NCBI GenBank assembly: GCA_965204405.1
Contig: CBDBEN010000004.1
Coordinates: forward strand, 372,001-436,000
Direction of reading: 5' to 3'
DNA: 64,000 nt
Source: JANQPX01 sp965204405
GTDB taxonomy: Bacteria; Pseudomonadota; Alphaproteobacteria; Geminicoccales; Geminicoccaceae
Part shown: positions 1 to 9,137 of the stretch, piece by piece
Position numbering within the stretch: position 1 is the first letter of the stretch
How the letters are laid out: every line of letters starts with the position of its first letter
The notes under the pieces: model-generated
Told to the model about the DNA's origin: nothing
Seen by the model: the letters and a program-made list of their open reading frames with translations, nothing else
The model's database searches: none
Position numbers and translations under genes: made by a program

Positions 1-305
1 AGTACTCCGAGCACAATTTCGAACGCACCGACACCGAACGCCTGTTTCGCCATTTCGCAGACGCCGAGGCCGAATGTGACTCCCTCCTGGGCAAAGGCGC
101 CGGCGACAACACCCGCGCCCTGGCGCTTCCTGCTTACGACCAGTGCTTGAAGGCCAGCCACCTCTTCAACCTTCTGGACGCCCGCGGCGTGATCAGCGTC
201 ACCGAGCGCGCTGCCTATATCGGGCGCGTTCGCGCGTTGGCACGAGGTTGCTGCGAGGCCTGGATCGCCAGCGGTGACGGTCTCGACCAGGAGGAGGTGG
301 CCTGA
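1..305 (+). CDS. glyQ: Glycyl-tRNA synthetase alpha subunit, 3' end (partial)
   Basis: The open frame enters from the left edge (first full codon at 3) and stops with TGA at 303-305. It encodes about 100 C-terminal residues, including the stretches RTDTERLFRHF and YDQCLKASHLFNLLDARG, which are typical of the helical C-terminus of the class II GlyRS alpha chain. The alpha chain carries the catalytic core of the heterotetrameric enzyme that charges tRNA-Gly in the cytoplasm. The beta subunit starts one base after this stop, as expected for a glyQS operon. The start lies outside the window. Confidence 0.93.
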   Translation, partial: YSEHNFERTDTERLFRHFADAEAECDSLLGKGAGDNTRALALPAYDQCLKASHLFNLLDARGVISVTERAAYIGRVRALARGCCEAWIASGDGLDQEEVA

Positions 306-306
306 T

Positions 307-2406
307 ATGGCTGAGTTTCTCCTCGAACTGCTCTCCGAAGAAATTCCCGCGCGAATGCAGGTCCGGGCCAAGGGAGATCTTCAGGCTCTGATTTGCAAGG
401 CACTGGATGATGCCGATCTGGCCTATGGCCGGGTCGAAAGCTTCGCCACGCCGAGACGCCTGGTTCTGGCGATTGATGACCTCGCCGGACGGCAGCCGGA
501 CCTTGATGTCGAGCGCAAGGGGCCGAGGGTCGGCGCGCCGGAAAAGGCGCTTGAAGGCTTCAAACGCTCACTCGGCGTCGAGAGCTACGAACTCACTGAA
601 GAAGAGGACAAAAAAGGCGCGATCTACGTCGCCCGTTTCAGACGGGCCGGCCGGCCCACGGCTGACTTGTTGTCGGAAATCGTGCCCGGCGTTCTGAAGA
701 ACTTTCCCTGGCCGAAATCGATGCGCTGGGGCAACCACGACGTCCGCTGGGTTCGCCCCCTCCAGAGCATCCTCTGCCTCCTTGATGGCGCGGTCATACC
801 GTTCACGTTCGGGCCGGTGTCTTCGGGCAATAAAAGCTGCGGCCACCGCTTTCATGCCCCCCACACCTTCGAGGTGACCAGCTTCGATCAATACGGGAAA
901 GAACTGGCCCGCCGTTTTGTCGTGCTCGACCGCGATGAACGCAGGGACGGCATCAAGGGACAGGCCGAACTGATCGCCAAGCAAAAAGACCTTCACCTTC
1001 GTCAAGATGATGGATTGCTGGATGAGGTCACGGGATTGGTCGAATGGCCGGTAGCCGTCTGCGGCTCGATCGATGCCGAATTCATGGAACTGCCGAGTGA
1101 AGTGCTGGTCACGTCCATGCGCGCGCATCAGAAATACCTGGCGCTTGAGGATGACGACGGAAAGCTTGCCCCGAGGTTCGTGGCGATCGCCAATCTCGAA
1201 GCCAAGGATGGCGGTGAGGCGATCATCGCAGGCAATGAGCGGGTTCTGCGGGCACGCCTTTGGGATGCCAAGTTCTTTTGGGACCAGGATCGGCGACGGC
1301 CATTGGGTGAACTGGTGCCGAAGCTTGATGACATCGTGTTTCACGCGAAGCTTGGCTCGGTTGGCGAGAAGGTGCGGTACATTAGCAGACTTGCGGGATG
1401 GCTAGCCAATCAGATTGAAGGAGCTTCCGGGAGCAGTGCCGAGATAGCGGCAGGACTGGCGAAGGCCGACCTAGTAACCGGCATGGTCGGCGAATTTCCG
1501 GAACTCCAGGGCGTCATGGGGCGTTACTATGCCGAAAGGCAGGGTGTCGCCCCTGAAGTAGCCATTGCCATCGGCGAGCACTATTCACCGCAGGGACCAA
1601 GGGACATCTGCCCATCGGCGCCAGTCAGCATAGCTGTGGCGTTGGCAGACAAATTGGATTCCCTCGCAGCATTCTTCTCCATCAACGAAAAACCGACGGG
1701 ATCCAAGGATCCATTCGCGTTACGGCGAGCAGCGCTTGGGGTAATCCGTTTGATCTTAGAGAACAGGATTCGACTGTCGCTTCGCGATGCGCTGGCAGAA
1801 GCTAACTATGCTCGCTTCAGCGATCGATTTGGTGGCGAAACTGCAGACCTGGATGATCTTCAATCGTTCTTTATTGACCGCCTCAAAATCCATCTTCGCG
1901 AGTCCGGCGTGCGTCATGACCTCATCAGTGCGGTTTTCGCTACCGGCGATGATGATTTGGTGCGAACCTTGGCACGGGTCGAAGCTCTGGAGAATTTCCT
2001 TGCTACCCAGGATGGCGCCGATCTCCTAGCCGGCTATCGTCGCGCCAGCAATATCGTACGGATCGAGGCTAAGAAGGATGGTATAGATCTAGATGGCACT
2101 GTCGACGCCTCCTTCCTGGAAGCGACGGAGGAGCGAGTACTCTATGAAGGCCTCGCTGCTGCCGAGCATCGGATAAAGCAAGCCCAGGCGGACGAAGATT
2201 TTGAAGGAGCCATGGCAGCACTCGCCGATCTCAGAAAGCCAATCGACAGTTTTTTCGATAAGGTCATCGTCAACGCCGATCAGCAGAATATTCGGCGCAA
2301 TCGCCTCAACCTTCTGAGCAATATCCACCGGTCAATTGAGACGATTGCCGACTTTTCACTGATTGAAGACATCACCACCGAGAATCACAACCAGCGGGTT
2401 GCATGA
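307..2406 (+). CDS. glyS: Glycyl-tRNA synthetase beta subunit
   Basis: This 699-residue protein begins MAEFLLELLSEEIPARMQ, the conserved N-terminus of the GlyRS beta chain. The ATG at 307 is chosen over an upstream GTG at 274 because homologues start here and the GTG lies inside glyQ. The length is usual for the family. The beta chain contributes tRNA recognition to the alpha2beta2 enzyme; an HD-like region around residues 430-500 and a C-terminal helical anticodon-binding-like part can be seen. It is one base downstream of glyQ and overlaps ppdK by an ATGA, so the three are probably co-transcribed and translationally coupled. Confidence 0.96.
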   Translation: MAEFLLELLSEEIPARMQVRAKGDLQALICKALDDADLAYGRVESFATPRRLVLAIDDLAGRQPDLDVERKGPRVGAPEKALEGFKRSLGVESYELTEEEDKKGAIYVARFRRAGRPTADLLSEIVPGVLKNFPWPKSMRWGNHDVRWVRPLQSILCLLDGAVIPFTFGPVSSGNKSCGHRFHAPHTFEVTSFDQYGKELARRFVVLDRDERRDGIKGQAELIAKQKDLHLRQDDGLLDEVTGLVEWPVAVCGSIDAEFMELPSEVLVTSMRAHQKYLALEDDDGKLAPRFVAIANLEAKDGGEAIIAGNERVLRARLWDAKFFWDQDRRRPLGELVPKLDDIVFHAKLGSVGEKVRYISRLAGWLANQIEGASGSSAEIAAGLAKADLVTGMVGEFPELQGVMGRYYAERQGVAPEVAIAIGEHYSPQGPRDICPSAPVSIAVALADKLDSLAAFFSINEKPTGSKDPFALRRAALGVIRLILENRIRLSLRDALAEANYARFSDRFGGETADLDDLQSFFIDRLKIHLRESGVRHDLISAVFATGDDDLVRTLARVEALENFLATQDGADLLAGYRRASNIVRIEAKKDGIDLDGTVDASFLEATEERVLYEGLAAAEHRIKQAQADEDFEGAMAALADLRKPIDSFFDKVIVNADQQNIRRNRLNLLSNIHRSIETIADFSLIEDITTENHNQRVA

Positions 2407-5072
2407 TGAGCAAGTGGGTCTACAGTTTCGGCGCTGGTAAGGCGCATGGCGATGCATCGATGAAGGCACTGTTGGGCGGCAAAGGGGCCAATCTTGCCGA
2501 GATGTGTGAGCTTGGTCTGGCCGTGCCGCCAGGCATGACTATTACCACCGATGTCTGCACACACTATTACGCGAACGACAAAACCTATCCCGGCGAGCTT
2601 GAAGACGAGGTGACTGCAGCGCTTCGCAAGATCGAAGAGACTGCCGGTGCGAGGCTTGGTGATCCGAAGAACCCGCTGCTTCTCTCCGTCCGCTCCGGTG
2701 CGCCGGTTTCCATGCCGGGGATGATGGACACCGTGCTCAATCTCGGTTTGAACGACGAGACCGTCGAGGGACTTGCCGCTGAAAGCAGCGATGCACGCTT
2801 CGCCAAGGACAGCTATCGCCGGTTCATCCAGATGTACGGCGATGTCGTGCTCGGCGTCGATCATTATCTGTTTGAAGATCAGCTTGACGAGATCAAGCAG
2901 GATCGTCGCTGCAAGCTCGACAACGAACTCACAGCCGATGACCTGGGTGACCTGATCGGTCGCTACAAGCGGATTGTGAAAGAGGAGACAGGCCGGGATT
3001 TCCCAGAGGATGTTCAGGCGCAGCTCTGGGGTGCGGTTGGTGCCGTTTTCAGCTCTTGGATGACACCGCGCGCTATCACCTATCGCCGCCTTCATGACAT
3101 CGACGAAGCTATGGGCACAGCGGTCAATGTACAAGCCATGGTGTTCGGTAACCGCAACCAGGATAGCGCCACCGGTGTCGCTTTTACCCGCAATCCGTCG
3201 ACGGGCACTCGTCGTCACTATGGTGAATTCCTGGTCAATGCGCAGGGCGAGGATGTGGTCGCGGGCATCCGCACGCCGCAGCCTTTGACAGAAGCAATGA
3301 AGGCTGAAACCGACAGCAATCTTGCCTCGATGGAAGAGGTGATGCCGGAAGCCTTCGCCGAGCTTGCAGCCGTGTTCGACAAACTGGAGGCCCACTACCG
3401 CGATATCCAGGACGTCGAATTCACGATCCAGGACAAGCGCCTCTGGATCCTGCAAACCAGATCCGGCAAACGCACAACGCCAGCTGCACTCAAGGTAGCC
3501 GTGGATATGGCGGAAGAGGGGCTGATTACAAAAGACGAAGCTGTAAGCCGGATTGACCCGGCATCGCTCGATCAGCTTTTGCACCCCTCCCTCGATCCCG
3601 ATGCCGCGCGAGACGTAATCGCCAAGGGATTACCGGCATCACCCGGTGCGGTCTCCGGCAAGGTGGTGTTCGACAGCGATGAAGCTGAGAAGCTCGGCAC
3701 TGCTGGCCTCTCGGTCATCCTGGTCAGGATCGAGACTTCGCCCGAGGATATTCATGGCATGCATGCCGCGAAAGGGATCCTCACAGCCCGCGGCGGTATG
3801 ACCAGCCATGCTGCCGTGGTGGCACGTGGTATGGGCAAAGCCTGCGTTTCGGCCGCCGCCGGGATCGAGATCGACTATGCAGGGCAGCGATTGCGCGCCG
3901 GCGGTCACGAGATCAAAGCAGGCGAGCCGATCACCATCGATGGCGGAACGGGCGAGGTCATGCTCGGCACCGTGCCGACGGTCGACCCTGAAATCTCCGA
4001 AGATTTCGCAACGATCATGGGCTGGGCCGATAAGCGTCGCAAGCTGGCTGTGCGCGCGAATGCCGAAACGCCTGAAGATGCGAGGACAGCTCGCGCGTTT
4101 GGAGCTGAAGGCATCGGTCTGTCGCGCACCGAGCATATGTTCTTTGATGATGACCGTATTGTCGCCATGCGCGAAATGATCCTTGCGGAAACTGTCGATG
4201 GCCGCCGCGCAGCGCTGGAGAAGATCCTGCCGATGCAACGGCAGGATTTCGTTGATCTTTTCGAGATCATGACCGGCTGTCCACTCACCATTCGCCTCCT
4301 CGACCCGCCGCTTCACGAGTTTCTTCCTCACAAGGATGATGATATCGACGATGTCGCCAAGGCATCCGGGATCGACGCCGATGCGCTCCGCCGCCGAACG
4401 CATGAGCTAAAGGAAGCAAACCCGATGCTCGGCTTCCGCGGCTGCCGCCTCGGCATCCTGTTTCCCGAGATCTACGAGATGCAGGCGCGCGCGATCTTCG
4501 AGGCTGCCGTCGAGAGCGAGAAGAAGACCGGTAACGCGGTGATGCCCGAAGTGATGGTGCCGCTCATCGGTACGGCGCGAGAATTCGATATCTTGAAAGC
4601 TCGTATCGATAGGATCGCAAAGGAAGTGATTGATGAAACCGGCGGAACGCTGACCTATCAAACCGGGACGATGATCGAGGTGCCGAGAGCGGCGCTTCAA
4701 GCGGCCGAAGTGGCGAAGTCCGCTGAATTTTTCAGCTTTGGCACCAATGATTTGACCCAGATGACCCTGGGCCTTTCCCGTGACGACAGCTCGAAATTTC
4801 TCGAAACCTATATCGAGCAGGGTATCTACGCCGCAGACCCGTTCACGACCGTCGACATTGACGGCGTGGGTCTGCTGGTCAAGCTCGGCGCCGAGCGCGG
4901 CAGAAGTGTCCGGCCTGATTTGAAGCTGGGCATTTGCGGCGAGCATGGTGGCGATCCGGCAAGCGTCGCTTTTTGCCACAAGATCGGCCTCGACTATGTC
5001 TCTTGCTCCCCCTACCGCGTCCCGATCGCCCGCCTTGCTGCGGCCCAAGCCGCCATTAACGCATCGCGTTGA
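2403..5072 (+). CDS. ppdK: Pyruvate, phosphate dikinase
   Basis: The 889-residue protein interconverts pyruvate, ATP and phosphate with PEP, AMP and pyrophosphate. Its N-terminal ATP-grasp domain contains GGKGANLAEM and SVRSGAPVSMPGMMDT. The central phosphohistidine domain has the signature GGMTSHAAVVARGMGK, with the phosphorylated His in TSHAA. The C-terminal TIM barrel has the PEP-binding stretch SFGTNDLTQMTLGLSRDD, and GICGEHGGDP carries the catalytic Cys. The length is standard for bacterial PPDK. The start overlaps the glyS stop (ATG 2403 or 2406). This enzyme typically serves gluconeogenesis in alphaproteobacteria. Confidence 0.97.
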   Translation: MMSKWVYSFGAGKAHGDASMKALLGGKGANLAEMCELGLAVPPGMTITTDVCTHYYANDKTYPGELEDEVTAALRKIEETAGARLGDPKNPLLLSVRSGAPVSMPGMMDTVLNLGLNDETVEGLAAESSDARFAKDSYRRFIQMYGDVVLGVDHYLFEDQLDEIKQDRRCKLDNELTADDLGDLIGRYKRIVKEETGRDFPEDVQAQLWGAVGAVFSSWMTPRAITYRRLHDIDEAMGTAVNVQAMVFGNRNQDSATGVAFTRNPSTGTRRHYGEFLVNAQGEDVVAGIRTPQPLTEAMKAETDSNLASMEEVMPEAFAELAAVFDKLEAHYRDIQDVEFTIQDKRLWILQTRSGKRTTPAALKVAVDMAEEGLITKDEAVSRIDPASLDQLLHPSLDPDAARDVIAKGLPASPGAVSGKVVFDSDEAEKLGTAGLSVILVRIETSPEDIHGMHAAKGILTARGGMTSHAAVVARGMGKACVSAAAGIEIDYAGQRLRAGGHEIKAGEPITIDGGTGEVMLGTVPTVDPEISEDFATIMGWADKRRKLAVRANAETPEDARTARAFGAEGIGLSRTEHMFFDDDRIVAMREMILAETVDGRRAALEKILPMQRQDFVDLFEIMTGCPLTIRLLDPPLHEFLPHKDDDIDDVAKASGIDADALRRRTHELKEANPMLGFRGCRLGILFPEIYEMQARAIFEAAVESEKKTGNAVMPEVMVPLIGTAREFDILKARIDRIAKEVIDETGGTLTYQTGTMIEVPRAALQAAEVAKSAEFFSFGTNDLTQMTLGLSRDDSSKFLETYIEQGIYAADPFTTVDIDGVGLLVKLGAERGRSVRPDLKLGICGEHGGDPASVAFCHKIGLDYVSCSPYRVPIARLAAAQAAINASR

Positions 5073-6061
5073 CGAATAACCAGGACCAAACACTGCTTGA
5101 GCCGCTTCGCACCGGCGGAAAACGCGCCATGGCGGAAGCGCTTGTCCAGATCGAAACGGAAGGCCAATCGCCCGCAACCATCGATCTGCTCGATGCGGCC
5201 TATCGTGGTGCGAAAGGCCATGTTATCGGCATTACCGGCCCTCCCGGCGTCGGTAAATCGACGCTGATCGCAGCACTGATCAAAGCCTATCGAGCCAGGA
5301 ATGAAACCGTCGGGGTGATCGCTGTCGACCCATCGTCGAGGCACTCAGGCGGCGCCTTGCTTGGGGATCGTGCGCGCATCGATACTGATCCAAGCGATCA
5401 GGGCACGTTCGTTCGCTCTATGGCTGCACGCGACCGTATCGGTGGCATCGCATCGATTACCACGGCAGGCATGGTGATCATGCGCTCGGTCTATGACAAA
5501 GTGATTGTCGAAACCGTCGGGGTCGGACAGTCCGAGACCGACATTGCGGCCCTTGCCGACAGCGTCCTGTTCTGCGTTCAGCCCGGTTCTGGCGACAGCC
5601 TTCAATATATGAAAGCCGGCATTGCCGAAATACCAGATATCGCCGTGGTGACGAAAGCCGACCTCGGTGCCGTCGCCAAGCAGACCGTGCGGGACCTGAC
5701 ATCTGCCCTGACGACGACAGGACGGACGACCGGGATCGAGCACGGTGGTTGGCAGGTGCCCGTTCTGACGGTTAGTGCTGCCGAGCAGCAGAGCAGTACT
5801 GAGCTTGTTGAAGCCCTTGATCGCCATCAGCACTCTTTGGCAGTGGACCGGCGAACCGAGCACCGTCGCAGGCAAGCAGAAGCATGGGTCAGACTTGGTA
5901 TCCAGGAAGCCTATGGACGAGAAGGCGTCAAAATTGCCATGAAGCATCTCGGTGACGACCGACCGGGAATATCCGAGTTCCCCTTTCGAACCCTGCGCCA
6001 AGTCCTAAGCCTTCTAGACGGTCTGCTGTCGGCGAAGGTCTCCTCGAACGATCTGCGCTAA
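5069..6061 (+). CDS. meaB: MeaB/ArgK-type GTPase, chaperone of a B12-dependent acyl-CoA mutase
   Basis: This 330-residue G3E-family GTPase has a Walker A motif GPPGVGKST at residues 57-65, the family stretch SGGALLGDRARI, the switch-like VETVGVGQSETD and a nucleotide-specificity motif TKAD. MeaB proteins gate cofactor loading and protect methylmalonyl-CoA mutase or related adenosylcobalamin mutases. The gene starts at TTG 5069 inside the ppdK stop (TTGA overlap), implying translational coupling. The usual neighbour, a mutase, is not in this window, so its partner must be encoded elsewhere. It converges with the next gene with a 4-bp overlap of stop codons. Confidence 0.9.
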   Translation: MTNNQDQTLLEPLRTGGKRAMAEALVQIETEGQSPATIDLLDAAYRGAKGHVIGITGPPGVGKSTLIAALIKAYRARNETVGVIAVDPSSRHSGGALLGDRARIDTDPSDQGTFVRSMAARDRIGGIASITTAGMVIMRSVYDKVIVETVGVGQSETDIAALADSVLFCVQPGSGDSLQYMKAGIAEIPDIAVVTKADLGAVAKQTVRDLTSALTTTGRTTGIEHGGWQVPVLTVSAAEQQSSTELVEALDRHQHSLAVDRRTEHRRRQAEAWVRLGIQEAYGREGVKIAMKHLGDDRPGISEFPFRTLRQVLSLLDGLLSAKVSSNDLR

Positions 6062-7716
6062 ACCTGACGCTCGACCATGACTTCCAACAGCGCTGGGCGT
6101 CCGCTCTCGACCGACATTGTCAGAGTATCCCGGATCTGATCCGGCGCCTCGATCCGATGGGCAGCCATGCCAAGTGAGCGGGCAAGAGCAGTGAAATCTA
6201 TCGGCGGGTCATGGATATCCATGCCGACATAGTTGTCATTTCCATGAAAAGCGAGCAGGCGCTGCTTTAGGATCCGGTATCCCTGATTATTGGCGATGAC
6301 ATAGGTGATGGGCAAATCGAGATTAGCGGCCGTCCAGAGCGCCTGAATCGAATACATCGCGCTGCCGTCACCGATCACCGCGACGACTGGCCGCTCAGGA
6401 CGGGCAAGCTGAATGCCGACAGCTGCCGGCACGGCCCAACCGATACCGCCGCTGGCGAAGGCGTGATAGCCGTTCAGATCTCGAAATGGCAGCATATCAA
6501 GCAACGTATTGGCACTCGTCAAACCTTCATTGACCACCACGACGTTCGGCGGCAGGGTGCCTGCGATCTGCATCATGAGCCAGTCCGATGCGATTGGTCG
6601 TTCGGTGGCGTGGGTGGAAGCTATCGAGCGTCGCTGCTCGCTTTTAGCAAGCCAGTTCTGCCGCTCGATAGCCTTCAGTCGCTCGACGGCCTTTTCAGCG
6701 AGCTGCGCACCTCCTTTGATCTCCAACACCCTGAGCAGAGCGCTGATTGTCGGCTTCAAATCTGCCCGAATCGCCATTTCGCAGGGATAGTTCTTGCCCA
6801 TTTCCCAATCCAATAGGCCGAGTTGAACGACTGGAAGGTCGGGCGGCAGCGGATCGGTCTCGCTCCACACTGACATGCGCAGCACATCCGCGCCTGCAAC
6901 GATTAGCAGGTCGTAGGGATCGAGATCCGCTCTTACCTGATTTTGATCGCGGGACAGGGCTCCCATGAATGCTGGATGCTCGGAGGGAAAATGAGCGCCG
7001 TAAGGTACGGTTTGCTGGAAAACCGCAGCGCCCAGCATGCCGGCGAACTCGGCCACCTCATCAAACGCGTCGGAGGTGACGACTTCATGTCCAACCAGGA
7101 ATGCCGGTCGATTTGCGTTTAGTATCCTATCGGCGAGTGCCTCCAACGCCTCGTCAGTAGGCCGAACGACAGCATCGACTCTGGTGCTCCGCCCGAGATC
7201 GATCCCTTTTTCATCATTCAGCACATCGCCTGGGAGCGATAGAAAAACCGGGCCGGTCGGTGGTGTCGTCGCTATCTTGGCGGCGCGGCGGACAATCCGT
7301 GGCATGTCTTCGAGGCGGGTGATCTCGGTCGCCCATTTTACCAAGGGGGCGGCTATCGGTACGAGCGGATCGTACAGCAGCGGCTCGGTCAGACCATGAC
7401 CTTGTTCTTGCTGGCCGGCCGTAATGATCAATGGTGAGCCGGTAAACTTGGCATTGTAGATCGAGCCCATGGCATTACCGAGGCCTGGGGCAACGTGGAC
7501 ATTGCAGGCGGCAAGCTTACCGGAGGCACGCGCGAACCCATCGGCCATGGCGACCACAAGCGCTTCCTGAAGGCCGAGCACATAAGTGAGGTCGGCATGA
7601 TCCTTCAACGCGTCCATCACCGGTAATTCGGTCGTTCCCGGATTGCCGAACAGGTGAGTGATGCCTTCGTCCTTGAGGAGGGACAAGAAGGCGCTGCTGC
7701 CGACTATCCTGTTCAT
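6058..7716 (-). CDS. Thiamine-diphosphate enzyme, benzoylformate-decarboxylase/acetolactate-synthase-like
   Basis: The product has 552 residues from the ATG at 7716, which follows a GGGGGAA Shine-Dalgarno; a longer in-frame start exists ten codons upstream. It has the three-domain ThDP fold: an N-terminal Pyr domain with FGNPGTTELPVMDAL and the cofactor-activating Glu in GLQEALVVAMADG (about residue 51), a middle domain, and a C-terminal PP domain with GDGSAMYSIQALW and the distal NN of the Mg-ThDP motif. The opening NPGTTELP is characteristic of benzoylformate decarboxylase and relatives rather than true acetolactate synthase. It probably decarboxylates a 2-oxo acid; the substrate cannot be told. 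It is divergent from the acyl-CoA dehydrogenase gene. Confidence 0.85.
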   Translation of the reverse strand: MNRIVGSSAFLSLLKDEGITHLFGNPGTTELPVMDALKDHADLTYVLGLQEALVVAMADGFARASGKLAACNVHVAPGLGNAMGSIYNAKFTGSPLIITAGQQEQGHGLTEPLLYDPLVPIAAPLVKWATEITRLEDMPRIVRRAAKIATTPPTGPVFLSLPGDVLNDEKGIDLGRSTRVDAVVRPTDEALEALADRILNANRPAFLVGHEVVTSDAFDEVAEFAGMLGAAVFQQTVPYGAHFPSEHPAFMGALSRDQNQVRADLDPYDLLIVAGADVLRMSVWSETDPLPPDLPVVQLGLLDWEMGKNYPCEMAIRADLKPTISALLRVLEIKGGAQLAEKAVERLKAIERQNWLAKSEQRRSIASTHATERPIASDWLMMQIAGTLPPNVVVVNEGLTSANTLLDMLPFRDLNGYHAFASGGIGWAVPAAVGIQLARPERPVVAVIGDGSAMYSIQALWTAANLDLPITYVIANNQGYRILKQRLLAFHGNDNYVGMDIHDPPIDFTALARSLGMAAHRIEAPDQIRDTLTMSVESGRPALLEVMVERQV

Positions 7717-7833
7717 CAAGTTCCCCCGAATGTCGCCGATGATCACGATGGAGGATCAATGATGCACGAACTAGGATAAAATGGACAAGACAGCTTAGGT
7801 CTCCAATGAAATGTCCGAGGAGTTCGGTCGATC

Positions 7834-9014
7834 ATGCAGAGTGCCTTTGATCTCAATGACGAGCAGCAATCGATTCGCGATAGCATCCAAAAACTATTGC
7901 GTCCCTTCGATGATACCTATTGGCTTGCTCGTGATCAGGAGGCGTCCTTCCCCCATGCCTTCAGGCAGGCGATGGCCAAGGCAGGCTGGCTCGGCATTGC
8001 CATGCCAACGACCTACGGTGGAACAGGGCTTGGCGTCATCGAGGCTTCCATCATGATGGAAGCCGTGGCTAATTCGCCTGGCGGCATGGCGGCATGGCGG
8101 CTGCCAGCGCTGTCCATATGAACGTCTTTGGTCCATTATCAATCGTTAGGCACGGAAGCGAAAGACAGCGGGCGGCATGGCTTCCCGACATCATCAATGG
8201 CGATCTCATCACTTGCTTCGCCGTCACCGAGCCGGATGCCGGCCTCGACACCACCAAGATCAAGACGACAGCCAAACGTGATGGCGATGGCTATCGCATT
8301 GATGGCCAGAAGATATGGACGTCGACGGCAAGGGAGGCCCACCGTGTCCTGCTGCTTGCAAGGACCACGCCGCTGGATGAAGTAACGAAGCCTACGTCCG
8401 GCCTGACCTTGTTCTTTGCCGAACTCGATCCTTCCCATGTCGAAATCCGAGAAATTGAGAAGATGGGCCGCCATGCAGTCGACTCGAACCAAGTCTTTTT
8501 TGATGGCTTGCCGGTTTCGAGCGCCGATCGGATCGGCACAGAAGGCGAAGGCTTTTCCTATCTTCTGGACAGCCTGAACCCGGAACGAATTCTGATCGCG
8601 GCTGAGGCCATCGGAGTTGGGCGGCAAGCCCTTACCCGGGCCATAGCCTATGCAGGCCAAAGAGAAGTTTTCGGGCGTCTGATCGGGCAGAACCAGGCTA
8701 TCCAGCATCCCCTTGCCAAGAGTTGGATGGAGCTTGAAGCTGCTTGGCTAGCTACCTACGAGGCTGCTGCCTCATATGATATGGGCAAACCTGCCGGCGT
8801 GGCAGCAAATATGGCAAAATATCTTGGAGCCGAGGCCGGCTATCACGCGTGCGAGAATGCTATTTTGGCTCATGGCGGCATGGGCTACGCCAAAGAATAT
8901 CATGTCGAGCGTCTGTTTCGTGATGTCTGGATCAATCGTCTGGCACCGGTCAGCCAGCAACTCATCCTCTGTCACATCGCAGAGCGCGCATTGGGCCTTC
9001 CCAAATCCTACTGA
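7834..9014 (+). pseudogene. Acyl-CoA dehydrogenase, frameshifted by an 8-bp tandem duplication
   Basis: An acyl-CoA dehydrogenase is encoded in two frames. The N-terminal part (from ATG 7834, QSAFDLNDEQQSIRDSI) runs to a stop at 8121. The rest (CFAVTEPDAG, FGRLIGQNQAIQHPLA, HGGMGYAKEYHVERLFRDV) lies in another frame from about 8094 to 9014. The break falls on a tandem duplication of the 8-bp unit GGCGGCAT at 8080-8095. Removing one unit restores a continuous 390-residue protein of normal family length. The second part could be translated from ATG 8094, but it would lack the N-terminal helical domain. Either a recent loss-of-function mutation, reversible slippage or an assembly error is possible. 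Confidence 0.85.
8080..8101. repeat. 8-bp direct tandem repeat, 2.75 copies
   Basis: The unit GGCGGCAT is present twice in full (8080-8087 and 8088-8095) and is followed by a partial GGCGGC. It lies inside the acyl-CoA dehydrogenase gene and shifts the frame by +8. The reading frames before and after it match exactly if one unit is deleted. Confidence 0.95.
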
Positions 9015-9137
9015 TCATCAGACAGTCAACGTGAATAGCCATATGAAGTGGTCATTAGTTGACCAACCGTGCCTTAGCACATGTCTTCGCAATCAAAAAT
9101 TATTCGTCTAGCGATCGACGCCTGCTCGGGCTAACCG

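Noticed and set aside
2385..3584. 399-codon open frame on the - strand
   Set aside because: It is a shadow of ppdK, with no Shine-Dalgarno or recognisable domain.
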